A DNA stretch of 64,000 nucleotides from Mytilus trossulus (GCF_036588685.1 NC_086378.1:81299127-81363126); one strand, 5' to 3'; shown: positions 1 through 11,990, numbered from the stretch's first letter. A program made the numbers and translations. Notes: a model not told the origin generated them from the letters alone.

Positions 1-1300
1 GCGGGAATCATTCCAGAACATCTTCTATAAGGTAGTTAAATTGAATCTAATTATTCTCATTCAAGTGTCTTTGGGGTGGTGGGGCGGTGGTTAAGTAAAA
101 AGAAATCCAATTTAACTACCAACAGTGCACACGAGTGTGACAAAGACTAATATGAATACGCAGCTTCTGTGTAATTACTGGTCAAAACTTTTAAAAATTA
201 AAAAATTTAACCAGTTTAAATCAAATAGATATTATTATTTGGGAGGTATGAATACGCAGCCTCAGTTGTAATTGCTTAACCGTCGTCAAATTTGAAATTT
301 AAGCATGATACCAACTCAAATCGGTCAGTGCTATCCATTGGCTATGTATTTCTACACAGTCTCTGTTGTAATAATTAACTTTCGTCACCTGAATAATTTA
401 GAGATTGAACCAGTTAAATTAGATTGTAAATACATCAATAGCATGATGACGAACATCATGATGTGTTTACTATCAGCATAAAAATATATATTTTGTTTTG
501 TATTGTACAGAGATATTCTACATCGATGAATATCATGATACAGTAGTAAGTTCCTATGTAAAATGGTGCATGTGTTATAGACCTGTTATTGGTGTGTCTG
601 GTTACCGGAAATGTAGGACATAATTTAGCCTGATTTATGCTTTTTTACGGAACTGTATATTTTTCTTATGCTTGTCGGACGGGGCAAACAAATTGTGTCG
701 TCTGTGGTAAAGATTGAAATAAACAATTAATTTCCCCATAGGCGACAATGGTAGCCTTTTTCGAGATACAGACTTTAGAAAGTTGATTTTCTTAACGAAA
801 CCTTGCTAGAATCAAAGAAAAGTTATTAGGACAGTATTTTTTGGTCTAAAAAATATAGGGTCGCGTTGCTTTTCTTAGCGTATTTTGTACTTATCTCCCA
901 TGCCTATCAATTTTGCCCTTAAAAATACGGGTCTTGTCCTAGCGTTGAAAAGTCATCTCAGTGCCTTTAGGGCTACGGAATAATTTTTTTTTTGCCTTTT
1001 GTATAAAGCAGAGTGCACGAAGTCTCTAAAAATAAAAAATAACGGGAGCACATATCGACCAATCAGGATTCGCCATACTCTTAATTCTGAATACCATGTT
1101 ATGATGATAAAATGGCTGCGCCCATAAAATCTAATGGTGTATTGTAACCTATGTGTTTTTGTCGATGGCAGTATTTGATGGAAATTATAAGCGTGACTTC
1201 AACCGTATAGTCCCCCAGACAACAAAAGGATTGAGGCCCACGACACATGAAAAACTAGTGTCCTCTTTCACGGACATTATATAACACGTATTATATCTTT
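1..1300. other. Non-coding, diverged tandem repeats
   Basis: No gene is recognisable here. A 13-bp inverted pair (ggtagttaaattg at 31-43 and its complement at 108-120) is the first structure. From about 145 to 440 three strongly diverged units of roughly 95-100 bp follow one another, each opening with a version of 'tatgaatacgcagcttc' and ending in a 'ccagttaaattagattg'-like stretch. The remainder up to 1300 shows no open frame or clear repeat. Confidence 0.4.
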
Positions 1301-1309
1301 CGTAATCAA

Positions 1310-1925
1310 ACTAGTAACCTTAAGGTTCATCTTAACAAACGGACAAATATGGCTGTATTTTAAAAATTACTCTGAGTTCAGACTTACCTGTAAAGTTGGA
1401 AAAGTTTTAATGCCTAGCATCCACTAGATATAAAAAAGTTAAATCCATTTTGTGTTTCAGAAAGATAAAATCTCTTTTGGATTTTGATGGGCATTTTTTT
1501 TCCTGCATGCAAAAGGTGTGAAAATTGACTAAGTTGTGGAACAACTATGAGATGCTCCCTCAGGTAAAAAAAAACGGTTTATATTGTTTTCATTGTCCTT
1601 AATTGACATGGACACCAGGTATCTTCACAACTATAGGTGAGTTAAAGAGTTTATCTGAGTCAGTGAGTGGACAGTATCAAAGTAATGCAGGTGTTTGTTT
1701 ATTTTTGCACCTTCTGAAGAAAGGAAAAAAAATGCCCAGCAAAAACCAAGAAAGATTTTATCTTTCTTAAACACAAAATGCATTTAACTTTTATATATCT
1801 AGTGGATGCTAGGCATTAAAACTTTTCAAACAGCACAGGTAAGTCTGTACACAGAGTAGTTTTTGAGGTAAAAATACGGCCATATTTGTCCATTTGTTAT
1901 GATGAACCTTAACTAGTTACACTTA
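1310..1925. repeat. Large inverted repeat (foldback element)
   Basis: The left arm (about 1310-1520) reappears as reverse complement at about 1708-1925. Landmarks in order on the left are 'aaggttcatcttaacaaac', 'gacaaatatggc', 'cagacttacctgt', 'gcctagcatccactagatat', 'cattttgtgtttcagaaaga' and 'gggcattttttttcctgc'. All recur inverted on the right with some substitutions. The spacer is about 190 bp. Arms this long with a short spacer fit a foldback-type or palindromic MITE-like element. No coding capacity is visible. Confidence 0.75.
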
Positions 1926-1976
1926 AATGAAATTTTATCATATGATGTAATGTATTTTATCTGATAATCTATATAC

Positions 1977-2690
1977 TTGAACTGTTTAGTCAGTTTTGTT
2001 TCAGACTGTAAAAAGATGAGGTTGACACAAGTTTTCCTTTGTTTATTTTTTTCGGTTTATAGTTCCGGGTTTTTGCTAGATGGCAGAACATCGCCTCCGC
2101 AGACAACCAGACAAACCATGTCAGACCAGCAATTTTACACTTTGATGAATATATTGTCCAAAGAAGGAAATGCGCGTCCAAAATTGGAAGAGGAAATTTC
2201 CCAACTGAAGAAAGAACTGCTGGCAACTAAGCAAGGTGTAACGACAATTATCATGCTTCTCACAATGCTTCATTGAAAACGGAATTGGACATTGTGAAAA
2301 ATAATTATTCCAAATTACAGAATGACTACAGATGGGTTATGTCAAAAAATAACCGAGTTGTATGGAACGCCATCACTGCCTTATAAGAATAAACTACTAT
2401 GACATGATGCAAATGTTGCTTACATGATGTGAGTTCTGCATTACATGATGTGAATTCTTCTTTACTTGATGTAAACTCTTCATTACATGATGTGAATTCT
2501 TCATTACATGATGTGAACTCTTCATTACATGATGTGAAAACTTCATTACATTACATGATGTGAAAACATCATTACATTATGTGAAAACGTCATTACATGA
2601 TGTGAAAACTTCTTTACGTGAGGTGGTCTATAGCTATGCATTGTTCAGATTATAGCAGACAGAACAAAGAGATCTTATTTATGTCATGTG
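1977..2690 (+). pseudogene. Broken secreted coiled-coil protein (C1q-like N-terminus?)
   Basis: From about 2014 the frame encodes a typical signal peptide (MRLTQVFLCLFFSVYSSGF), a short polar linker, and a heptad-rich helix with the stretch LEEEISQLKKELLATKQG. Around 2235 the frame is lost by one base. The next frame continues with a helical segment containing KTELDIVKNNYSKLQNDY and stops at a TAA near 2381. Further on, 21-bp repeats encode heptads of the type LHDVNSS, broken by a missing base near 2424 and an insertion near 2550. Signal peptide plus coiled coil is the N-terminal layout of bivalve C1q-domain and similar lectin-like secreted proteins, but no C1q domain follows within the window. 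I read it as a pseudogene or detached 5' fragment; a real gene using short introns at the breaks cannot be excluded. Confidence 0.5.
2406..2625 (+). repeat. 21-bp tandem repeat, about 10 copies
   Basis: The unit is close to 'ttacatgatgtgaattcttc' plus one base. Copies are well conserved in the middle and diverge at both ends; one unit carries an extra 'attac'. A 21-bp period equals one coiled-coil heptad, which suggests an expanded coding repeat of the broken gene above. Confidence 0.8.
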
Positions 2691-2715
2691 TTAAAATCCA
2701 CTAACACATGACATA
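2678..2715. repeat. Hairpin, 14-bp stem
   Basis: tatgtcatgtgtta and its exact complement taacacatgacata are separated by 8 bases (aaatccac). No function is assigned. Confidence 0.6.
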
Positions 2716-2966
2716 GGTAAAATATCTTTGCCGGGTTTGACAATGTTTTCTCGGGGTAACAATCTGCTATATCATCCTCTCATCTTCTGTATGTGTTGTT
2801 TATATAATGACAATAGATTGGTTTTACGTTTTTTTAAACACTGCACTGAAGCCTGAATATGTCTTAATGTTCCAGTTTCTCTCGACTTATGAGTTTTGAA
2901 TGTTACCTTGTTATCTTTAGCCGCTCTTTATCTTAGTTATGGCAAGTCATAAACATGTATGCATTG

Positions 2967-3096
2967 TAGGCGGATCCATGGGAGGGGCACTGACAGACAT
3001 ATAAAATGGGGGTTTCAGTCATGCTTCAGTGGTTCCTTATAAAATCAACCAAATTTTTAAACAATAGGGGGACCGGGCCCACTGGGTCCACCTATG
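2967..3096. mobile_element. Decayed 'ggcggatcc'-ended MITE
   Basis: Starts 'taggcggatccatgg' and ends 'tgggtccacctatg', an imperfect inverted pair, with G- and C-runs just inside, like the better preserved copies at 14397, 24787 and 61156. Confidence 0.35.
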
Positions 3097-3864
3097 CATT
3101 GCATCTTGCAAAATACTTAAATGAAATCCTGTTAGAACTCGAACTCCGTAACATACAAAGAGCATAACAATCTCACTATACGAGGTCTCGAATCACACAT
3201 CGTTGTCAATATAATTTTATGCAACTGTCATGCAAGTGAAATGTTCAACTAGCTTTAAAACCATGATTAATCCACCATTATCTACATCAGAAAATGCCTG
3301 TAACAAGTCAGGAATGTGATGGTTGTTTCCATTCGTTTGACGTTTTCTGTATCTGAGCTTTTGATTTGGCCATTTGATAAGGGACTTTTCATTTTGAATT
3401 GTCCTCGGAATTCGGTATCTGTTATTTTTTTTCATGTTTTCACTATTGTCGTGGAGAATCGTTGCAGTAAGATACATAACAATTTTATGTCGAGGAAAAA
3501 CAACGATTTCACTAAGTTAGTACACAATATTCGAAATACAAACCGAAAAATCACAATTCAAAATAAATATTAAAGATTATATTCTTTATTTTCAAAATCG
3601 TACAGATTCTTTTTTTTATAATATGAATGATTAATGTTCAAGATTATGACAATGTTGTATTAGAGTTTTTCGGGATCAGAAAGAAGGTCCATTTCTTCTG
3701 TTGCCATGAATTCCTTTTGTACCATCCAAATGAGACATCAGAAGATTCTGTTGCAATCTTTTGTTTAACAATCATCCCTACAACATTAAAAATAACGCAT
3801 AAGGACAAACAAATTAATATGCGTGTTTCCTATTGCATCTTTCAAAAAAATAGTGTAGGTTGGC

Positions 3865-3992
3865 AGGTTTTTTTCCATCAATTTCTACATTGACCAAAAA
3901 CTTTAACCCGACGCGGTACAGACGGAGGGACGGACGGACGAACGAACGGACACACAGACCGAAAATCATAATAATCCTAGGTGGGGCATGAC
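3865..3992 (+). repeat. Interspersed repeat, family B
   Basis: Contains 'gaccaaaaactttaaccc', a run of 'gacggacgaacgaacgg' and ends 'taggtggggcatg'. Further copies lie at 5430, 12795, 16078 and (inverted) 36730. The family is common in mussel DNA; it is short and non-coding. Confidence 0.7.
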
Positions 3993-4369
3993 AAAACTCT
4001 ATTTCAAATGTGACTTAAAAGCGAGATTTGCTGCACTTGGCAATGTTGTTTGTGATATTGCTTAACTCTCAGTGTTAAAATATTTGAAATGCAAAACTAT
4101 ATATAAACTTGAAAATATTGTATACATCCTCAACTTTTCTAAAAAAAACAAACAAAAAAAGCTATTTTTACTTTTGATTCTTGTCTTGTTTTAATTTATA
4201 TAAACTCAAAATAGATACCAGGATTGACATTTTCACAGCAGACGCGTGAATTGTCTAAAATGAGTCATCAGTAATAGTCAAATAAAACAGTTTAAAAAAA
4301 AGTTTGAAAGATTTGTCGATTACTGATGATGACGTTTATTTCCAACGTTATAACAGATGTTGATATTTT

Positions 4370-7300
4370 TTATTCTTTCCTTGATGATAATGAATCATAA
4401 TAACTGATTATAAAATCGGAATAAAATCTAGTATTCCAGTTACCTTTTGGTACTGCACTACAGCCGGCATGTGTCTCGATAGATGCTGCACTAAAGCCCG
4501 GATGTATATTATTGTTCACGTCACGTGAATGGAGGTATGTCTGACGTGTAAAGCAGTAGGTAAAAGCTGCTCCGTCTTTGGTGGCTTCTGTTCATTAAAA
4601 AAATTAAGAAGAACTTAAATATTTTTAGGCATAGAAAAGATTTTGTTCGACAAATTCAACATGGAAAAGATTAACTTATGTTCATGTAATAATGATAGTT
4701 ATAATAAAAAATAATAATAAAAAATAAGATTAAGTTAACAGCACAAAAACAAAGCATTTTAAAGTTTTTATAAACAATAAAAAGGTAACAAAACAATGAA
4801 TGCAACTTCTAAACATACTGCTGTCGTTTGTTTATGTGTTACATATTTGTGTTTCGCTCATTTTTTATACTAATAAGGCCGTTAGTTTTCCCGTTTCAAT
4901 TGTTTTACATTGTTATATCGGGCCTTTAATACCTGACTATGCGGTATGGGCTTTGCTCATTGTTTAAGACCGTACGGTGACCTACAGTTATTAATGTCTA
5001 TGTCATTTTGGTCTCTTGTGGACAGTTGTCTCATTGGCAATCATACCACATCTTCTTTTTTTTTATATACGCAATATTGCAAAGTGAAATAAAAATAAAA
5101 GGCAGACGTACTATGATGTAATGATTTCCGTTTCCGTTTCAATTGAAAATGGTTAGAATAAAATTCATGTTCTACATTTTTTTATGAAGATATTATACTA
5201 AAGACACTCACTATCATTACTGGTGGCCTGTTGTTCGACCTTCTTTATTGCTTTCAACTTGATTTGCCTAAGGTTGGCATGGTATCCAGTGAATTCACAG
5301 TCAGGAAGTTCCTCAGAAAATTTATGCTGAAGGTGAAATTCCTTGTCAATAGAAATTTATAAGCAAATTTTAGAATCTATATTTTAAACAATATATAGAT
5401 ACATCTAAAGTGAAAGTATCATATCATAGGGAGCATGTGGTTGATTGGTCTATAATTTCATAAAAAAAAACTACCCTGACAAAAAACTTTAAACTGAAGC
5501 GGGACACACACGAATGAACGAACAGACACACAGATGAAAACATATAATGCCCCTAGGTGGAGCATACAAATCCGAGTCTCTGAATTTCGATATTATCTTT
5601 TTTTTAAATAACATAGTATATATAGTATGGAGATACTCAGGAAGTCACATTGTTAGCATTTATAAACATCTTATAATAATTTCGAAATTTTAAACAATCA
5701 TTAATTTGCAACAAATCGTATAATATTTGTAATATCTTTCTAGTTCACTACATTGTTCAAATACTTCAAAATTCTTATAAAAAGAGGACCATATTTGGAA
5801 TTATTTGTGGGGGAGCCTTTAAGGGGACGACCATTTGATATTCTGGGGGGGGGGGGGGGGGGGGGCCAGGAGGATTTTGAAAATAAATAATTCAGCCTTG
5901 ATAATCACAAAAATAAATGGTTTGTTCTGTGGTAGTTTGAAAATAAATAACCTGACTTGCAATGTATTGAAAATAAATAACTTAGCAGGTCTATAGCTTC
6001 TTGGGCCTTCAGCGGTTCTAAAACCCTTCAAATTTTTTTTGCCTCGCTCCGCTCAGCAAAATATGTTTCACACTACTTTTCAAAGAGGCTAGGTAAACTA
6101 AATTATTTTTAATACTATATATGTATGCAATACATGTTTATTGCTTTGGAATATATATAAACGATTCATTTCGTGAAGAAAATGATAAAATACTTAATCT
6201 AATTATACCAATTGTCTTTTATAATATACTTATTACTATGTATTTGTGTTTCGTTTGTCCTGTATCGCTATGTATTATCTTAAAATGTTGTATATTATAT
6301 TTTCCTCTTGTACACAAGTATGTGTCTGCGGTTATGAATGAAATCTTGACTCTTAAAATGTTTGCAGGGAATTATGATCTTTTCTGATTAAATGGTACAT
6401 AATGACTTAAATATACATGTATTATTCATAATTAACAAATATTTAAAAAATTGTATGATTTCGAATATCATAAATATAGTTGTGAAAATGAATAATCAGT
6501 CACTTGCTTTAATGAAAATGAAAAATCTTGCTTCAGTAGTGCAGAAAATGAATAATCTGTCCTCTCAATTTACAAAAATAAATAACAGATCAAAAACAAA
6601 TCCTCCTGGCCCCCCAGAATATCAAATGGTCGTCCCCTAATTAAACTGTCATACATGCATGCAGATCCGTTAATGATTTGCTTATTTCCGCGCATTTTAA
6701 ATTTGTTTCTAGTTTAACTTCTTCATATACAAAATTTCCTTGAAGATAAAAATAAGTACCTGTGGTGATACACTGTTGTATTTTGAACTAAGTGTATTTA
6801 CGATGTTGGTAACTAAATGTTGGCTCTCAGTTTCTAGCTTTTGGATGTGCTGCATAATGTCATGTGACCTGTAAAAACAAATATGCAAATTATATTTCAA
6901 AATATGTACTGATATCCTCTTGAAGCACTATCGGTGTCTGAGATTTTATAATAAAAGAATTGAATTTTAATGAGAAAAAAAATGGCGTGGTACGTGTGAC
7001 AAGTCAAAACACATTTTTTAAAACGAGAAATTAGTTTATTTTATTTTTGCACTATGTTACCAAATGTTGGAAAAATAATTAAAAGGCGGGTTTCACTTTA
7101 CAATTTTTCCCATAGAAAATGATTGTCTTCTCAAAATTATACAAATATATCATATTAGTTTAATATATATGTATGATGTATGAATGATGCCATACTACTA
7201 GTTATATGCTTCCGATTTATAGAAGAAAAATTACCTCTGAAATTAAGGATCAAGTTGGAGGTAGATTAGCTTACCTTTCAGTGTTAACGGTTGACATAAC

Positions 7301-10300
7301 TCGCTTCAGAAAAACAAGTCCACTCAATATCTTTTCGTTAAATCCGTATTTTAGACTATCTAAAATTTGACTTTCCAACTGTAAAGAAATTATTTATAAA
7401 TTACTCGTATAGTATGTACTAGTAATAAATAGGTGGGTGGGTCACAGCTGACCCCTTAATAAAAATGTGTTCTTGTTCAGTTAAAATGAACGACATACTA
7501 AACTCCAAAACATATTTATAAATGAACTAAAAAGAATTTAAAAGCATGCCAGACTTACAAAGGCCAGAGGCTCCTGACTATTTTTTCTTTCAAATTTAAC
7601 TGAGTTCGCAGTATCGGTTCTCATATTTTGATTTTTAATTCATGTATCATAGTCTTGTGGAATAACTACGAATGGTATTTCTCTCATCTCCCCTCCCCCA
7701 GACCATTCTTAAAACAAGGGATTGTGATTACATTTTTTTCTTATTTATACATGTGTACCTGTCGCACTTTATCTTTGGCCACACTTTCAGCATTAAGTAA
7801 AGTTTGATACTTTCCCCTAGTTTCAGCAGCCCTCTTCATCTTTCTCTCTAACTTCTTTTGAAGCCACTCAATGAAATCCGTGCTCCGCTTATGATATTTA
7901 GGTGAGAATTGGTCTTCATATTCCTCGAAGAAAGTTTTTTTACGTTGAAGTAGGTTGGTATCAAATGTCACCTTGTCGTTGATGGCCCAACATTTCTGAA
8001 GAAAAATATATAAACTGTCAAATAAATAAAATTGTTGCAAAAGTCTTCAAAACAAAACAAAAATATTGATTGCGGTTACGACATTAAACTTGAGAACAAT
8101 GGAACAATAAATTAAATCAAAACACGAAAAAAAATATAAAACAATGAAACAACCGATTAACGGAACGACCTTGAACATGTTGAATGTAGGCACGTGATAA
8201 GTCTTTCGGTAATTCAAATATGTTCCGCTTATTCTGTTGTAACGCTGCGTTGGTTGTTTTGCTGTTTCGGTTTGTTTGCTTTTTAATTGTTTGTTCTACT
8301 GTTTCGGTTTGTTTGCTTTTCTAATTGTTTGTTCTACTGTTTCGTTGTTTCGCTGTTCCTTATTACTGTAATATCAAAACTGTTGACGTTAGTTTACCTT
8401 TTGTTGGTCCTGAAGTTCCTGATAAATTTTCTCGTGGTTCTCTATCAATTTCTCTAAATCTTTTACTTCTGTGTATTCTCTTACTTGTTTATACCGCTTG
8501 TGGCATTTTTTCTCCGTTAATCTAAAATACAGCAGAACAAAAAAAAATGAGATTTAGTTTGATTGATAAATAATGCTCTTTAAATTACCAAATAAATCAC
8601 TCGAACTTCTGTGTTTTCGCATGTTTTTCATTTCATTTCTTCGAAACGGATTTCTAATTTCTCAACCAGCGACAAAATATCATTTCAAAATAAAATTCCA
8701 GAATTTCTGTTTAAACTTTTGATTTGAAATGTTTTTCGTTGAAGCGAATTTCTAAAGTACAAACAAAATATTTTCAAACAATGAAAAATATGAATTTGTT
8801 AAGACAGCATGTTATCCGAAAGGAAATTCTTTGAACTCACGTTTGTTTTGGCAGAATTCTGCCTCCTACTATCATTTTCTGAAACTTGTCAAGAATCATC
8901 CTGGCTACTGATGGCTTCTCGGATTCAGATATTGACCAATTCTCCTGGGACTCGACAACACTGAAAACTGTCTCCGTCAACATGTAAAATAACTCGTTCA
9001 TCTTAGGAAAAACTGAAAAGATATTACATTGTGCATTTCTTAATAATTTCAGAAACAAATATTCAGTAGCATATAAAGATCACCCTGTCTGTAACAAGGT
9101 GTTTTTAAATGTTGGTCAATGACAGAAGAATTCGCAAGCCTTAAGTTTTTCATAAAAACATCGAATTGTATTCATCTCCGAAAATAAACAACATATTTGT
9201 TTAATTAAGGCAATAAAAAAAATCGTGTTCTGAGATACAATATACATACGGTAGTTAAAATTTTCAAGAAAATAATTGTATAAACAGGATTTTTTAACAA
9301 AATAATCTTGAATATTTTGTGTTTTTCGAGGATAAAACATCTTCTTTGACATACATGTATGTAGAACTCTTTGGCAACACAAACTTACCTTCATCTGTTT
9401 TATAATCTATCAATCTCTTCATGATGCTGATCATCTTCTCCATACATACTTCATCTATTGATGGATCAAGATGGTCTTCTAGCTCTTCGCACAATGTTGT
9501 AAAGTTATCAATACTGCAATTGGAAAAAATCTAAACTTACTATTAAATTAAAGTAGAGTTTGAAATGCACGTTGGTTAAAGTTCTAGATGGCGTTAACAA
9601 TATAGAGAATGATAGACAAACAAATGCTGTTTGAAGGATAAGAAATTTAAAAATTACAGTAAAAGAATTGACAAGAAAATAAAGAAAAGAGAATAATTGT
9701 GTGCTGAAATCATAAGGAATAGAGCATAAGGTTAAAATTAAACAAAAATAGAGAAAAGGGTTATAATGAAATGAAAAACCGTTAATCCTGACTCTCGTAG
9801 ATGCTTTCGATTAAAAATTAGTATAATTTTCAACAAAATTTGTGAATTTGATTAAATTTTTCATTTTAAGGATAAAGCATGACTTCCTGCATGGTACTGT
9901 CTCATTTTGTTTTCTTTGAAAATTAAATTTATCTTAGCATAAAGCATTAAATATTTATTTAAAGTCGTTTATACATATAACAATACAACATAAGTCTGTA
10001 GAGCTTTTATCCGACACACATATACGACAAGCACAATACATAAACCACATAAAACATAAATCTTTAACATAGTTAATTTAACACATATATGACAAGCACA
10101 ATACATAAAACACATAAAACATAAATCTTTGACATAGTTAATTTGTCTGCTTTTGCATCTGTGTTCACAAATTATAAAAAGCATGGAATCGTATGACTAA
10201 TATCAGTTTTTAGATATCAGCCTATTTCATGATTTTAGAAATTTTTTCGTTAACCAATAAAAGTATTTTTTTCTGGTTTAGATAGTCAATGTCGGTATAC

Positions 10301-10365
10301 AAAACTAACCTGTGATATGGACCGGACATAAGCCGATATATATCTGGTACTAAAACCGAATTCAT
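4370..10365 (-). CDS. Unrecognised helical, charged protein, 9 exons
   Basis: Nine consecutive exons on the minus strand join in frame with GT/AG borders: 10365-10310, 9513-9389, 9012-8841, 8521-8398, 7995-7759, 7378-7275, 6868-6760, 5326-5212 and 4587-4370. The product is about 419 aa. The start is ATG at 10365-10363 (MNSVLVPDIYRLMSGPYHS); an in-frame stop lies shortly upstream. The protein is almost wholly alpha-helical, with charged coiled-coil-like segments (for example TEKKCHKRYKQVREYTEVKD and FIEWLQKKLERKMKRAAET), no signal peptide, no membrane segment and no catalytic motif I know. The last exon ends at TAA 4372-4370 only if a good donor (AAAG|GTAACT at 4444/4443) is ignored; if it is used, further exons lie lower down and the C-terminus differs. 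A cytoplasmic scaffold or immune-type helical bundle is possible, but I assign no function. The exon chain itself is well supported by frame conservation across eight introns. Confidence 0.75.
4876..5066 (+). repeat. Interspersed repeat, family A
   Basis: A roughly 190-bp unit running from 'gttagttttcccgtttcaat' through 'ctatgcggtatgggctttgc' to 'cattggcaatcataccacat' and 'cttctt'. It sits in the last intron of the helical-protein gene. Copies in the same orientation lie at 13405, 14015, 17215, 30960 and 63293; inverted copies or fragments lie at 31745, 35450, 35985/37626, 61997 and 63868. Confidence 0.75.
5430..5572 (+). repeat. Interspersed repeat, family B
   Basis: Copy with 'catagggagcatgtggttga', 'gaatgaacgaacagacacac' and the 'taggtggagcata' end, just outside the 5326-5212 exon. 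Confidence 0.65.
5823..6637. mobile_element. Inverted-repeat DNA element, TAA flanks
   Basis: Left end 'ggggacgaccatttgatatt' followed by 'ctggggg'; the right end is its complement finishing 'aatggtcgtcccc'. Both sides are flanked by TAA (5820-5822 and 6638-6640), a 3-bp target duplication of the PIF/Harbinger type. Inside both ends are diverged tandem units containing 'gaaaataaataa' in opposite orientations. A run of 21 G lies at 5845-5865. There is no transposase frame; the small open frames here are low-complexity products of the repeats. The element lies in an intron of the helical-protein gene. Confidence 0.7.
10013..10146. repeat. Two tandem copies of a ~67-bp unit
   Basis: Each copy carries 'gacaagcacaatacataaa', 'cacataaaacataaatcttt' and 'catagttaattt'. 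It lies in the first intron of the helical-protein gene. Confidence 0.75.
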
Positions 10366-11329
10366 TGCTTTATCTTCTTTAAAATCAACGAAAATATCCT
10401 GGAAATATTTTGTGACTTTCTATGGCGTAGTGAAGGAACGTCGCTACAGAGAAGACAGAGAATGATGACAACGTCATAGTTCTATACTGCTTCGCCATTG
10501 GTTGACGATGCTGAAGACGCAAAGACAATTAACAAAAGTTTCTTGTACAAACATGCATCTTTGTTAATTTTCGTTTCTCTTTAAATTGAAAAAAAAATTT
10601 TTTTAGAAGTGTAAATTAATCATAAACCAGATTTTGAACAGAAATTACAAAATTAAATTAAAAAAATATATATATGATTTGTTTGCTTTCGTTAAGTATC
10701 GTATCTAACATCGTCTAAATCGTCTAAACAATGCTTGTTAATTATCCATTTTTAGATGTGGCCATCTTACGGTGTTTATATATCTCAACGTGTACGATTT
10801 GCTCGTGTATGTAACAACGTATTAGATTCTAGCGAGAGAAATTTATGTATCACAAACTAGTCAAAACATTTACTAAATTTTAACATCGGTACAAAGATAA
10901 TTCGTAAATATTACACAACATGCAGACATTTTATACGTTCAGGTATTTCACATGCGATCTGTTATGGTAATATCCTTTACAAGGCACAAACATGTCAGTA
11001 TTCACCTCAAAAGCTAACAAAACCTTTAAAGAAGGGATATAGTTACGATACTGTTGTCAGGTCATTAAAGATTGCATATTTTGGCATTAATAATGATTCA
11101 CTTATAGGGTCTTTGTATCGGAATTAAACGCATTAATTCTAAAACCAGTTGTTGGCATAACATGATTAATGTTCTTCTCATATATTTCATGATGGTATAA
11201 TACTAACCCCCGAACAGGAGGGATTGTGCCTGATTTTCATATGATGAAGACATATATTTCAATCAGTTTAATTAAAGGTCTGGAGCTGGAATGTCAGTTA
11301 CTGCTAGTAATTATCAAGGTACCATGCAG
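10366..11329. other. Upstream region, no gene seen
   Basis: The 5' flank of the minus-strand helical-protein gene begins here. I see no further coding exon, no convincing promoter motif and no clear repeat. Confidence 0.3.
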
Positions 11330-11530
11330 AATTATAATTTAGTACGCCGACCCGCGTTTCGTCTCCATAAGACTCACCAGTGACGCTCATATTAAAATAG
11401 TTATAAAGCCAAAAAAATACAAAGTTGAATAGCATTGAGGATTCAAAATTCCAAAATATTGTGCCAAATACGGCTTAGGTAATCTATTCCTGGGAAAAGA
11501 AAATCCTAAGTTTTACTAAAAATTAATAGT
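11330..11530 (-). repeat. Hammerhead-bearing repeat, family D
   Basis: Read on the minus strand it matches the repeat at 43020-43380: 'gtatttggcacaatattttg', then 'caactttgta', 'ttggctttataactatttta', then the hammerhead motif. The two copies share order and spacing but are clearly diverged. Confidence 0.65.
11341..11388 (-). ncRNA. Hammerhead ribozyme-like motif
   Basis: The minus strand reads, in order: stem I strand GAGCGUCA; core CUGGUGA (consensus CUGAUGA, one change); stem-loop II GUCU-UAUGG-AGAC; core GAAA; a very short stem III (A-U and C-G closing a GCGG loop); cleavage triplet GUC; and the second stem I strand GGCGUAC. This is the type I layout with minimal helix III described for animal hammerheads in small retroelements. 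The change in the core probably lowers or abolishes cleavage. Found by eye, without folding software. Confidence 0.6.
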
Positions 11531-11799
11531 CTGTTGTTATTTATGTACTATTGTCATTTTGTTTATTTCCTTTTGATTCATATTCTGTCTTCAGACGCGG
11601 ACTTCTATTAAACTGAGTTTTACTGTGCGTTTTGTTGTGCTTTTGTGTTTCTACATTGGCTAGAGATATAGGGGATCGCGGGTTGAAATCTCAAAAAAAC
11701 ATGTTTAACCCCGCCGCAATTTTCCATCCGTCTCATGTCAGGAGCATCTGGCCTTTGTAAGTCTGGTATGATTTTTAATTTTAGTTTCTTGTGTATAAT

Positions 11800-11990
11800 T
11801 CGGAGTTTAGTATGACGTTCATTATCACTGAGCTAGTATGCATATATTTGTTTAGGGGCCAACAGAAGGACGCCTCCGGATGCGGGAATTTCTCGCAACA
11901 TTGAATGCCCATTGGTGGCCTTCGGCTGTTGTCTGTTCTATGGTCGGGTTGTTGTCGCTTTGACACATTCCCCTTTTCCATTCTCAATTG
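11800..11990 (+). repeat. Interspersed repeat, family C
   Basis: Contains 'aatgcccattggtggccttc', 'gtcgggttgttgtcgctttg' and 'acacattcccc' up to 'ccattctcaattg'. Related copies: 31335-31425 (inverted) and 51905-51985. Confidence 0.65.

Noticed and set aside
5819-6640. Two small open frames at opposite ends of the TIR element
   Set aside because: They translate the same inverted terminal repeats and 'aaaataaataa' arrays; low complexity, not genes.
8325-8525. Plus-strand 66-codon frame
   Set aside because: It is the complement of the 8521-8398 exon of the helical-protein gene, which splices in frame with its neighbours.
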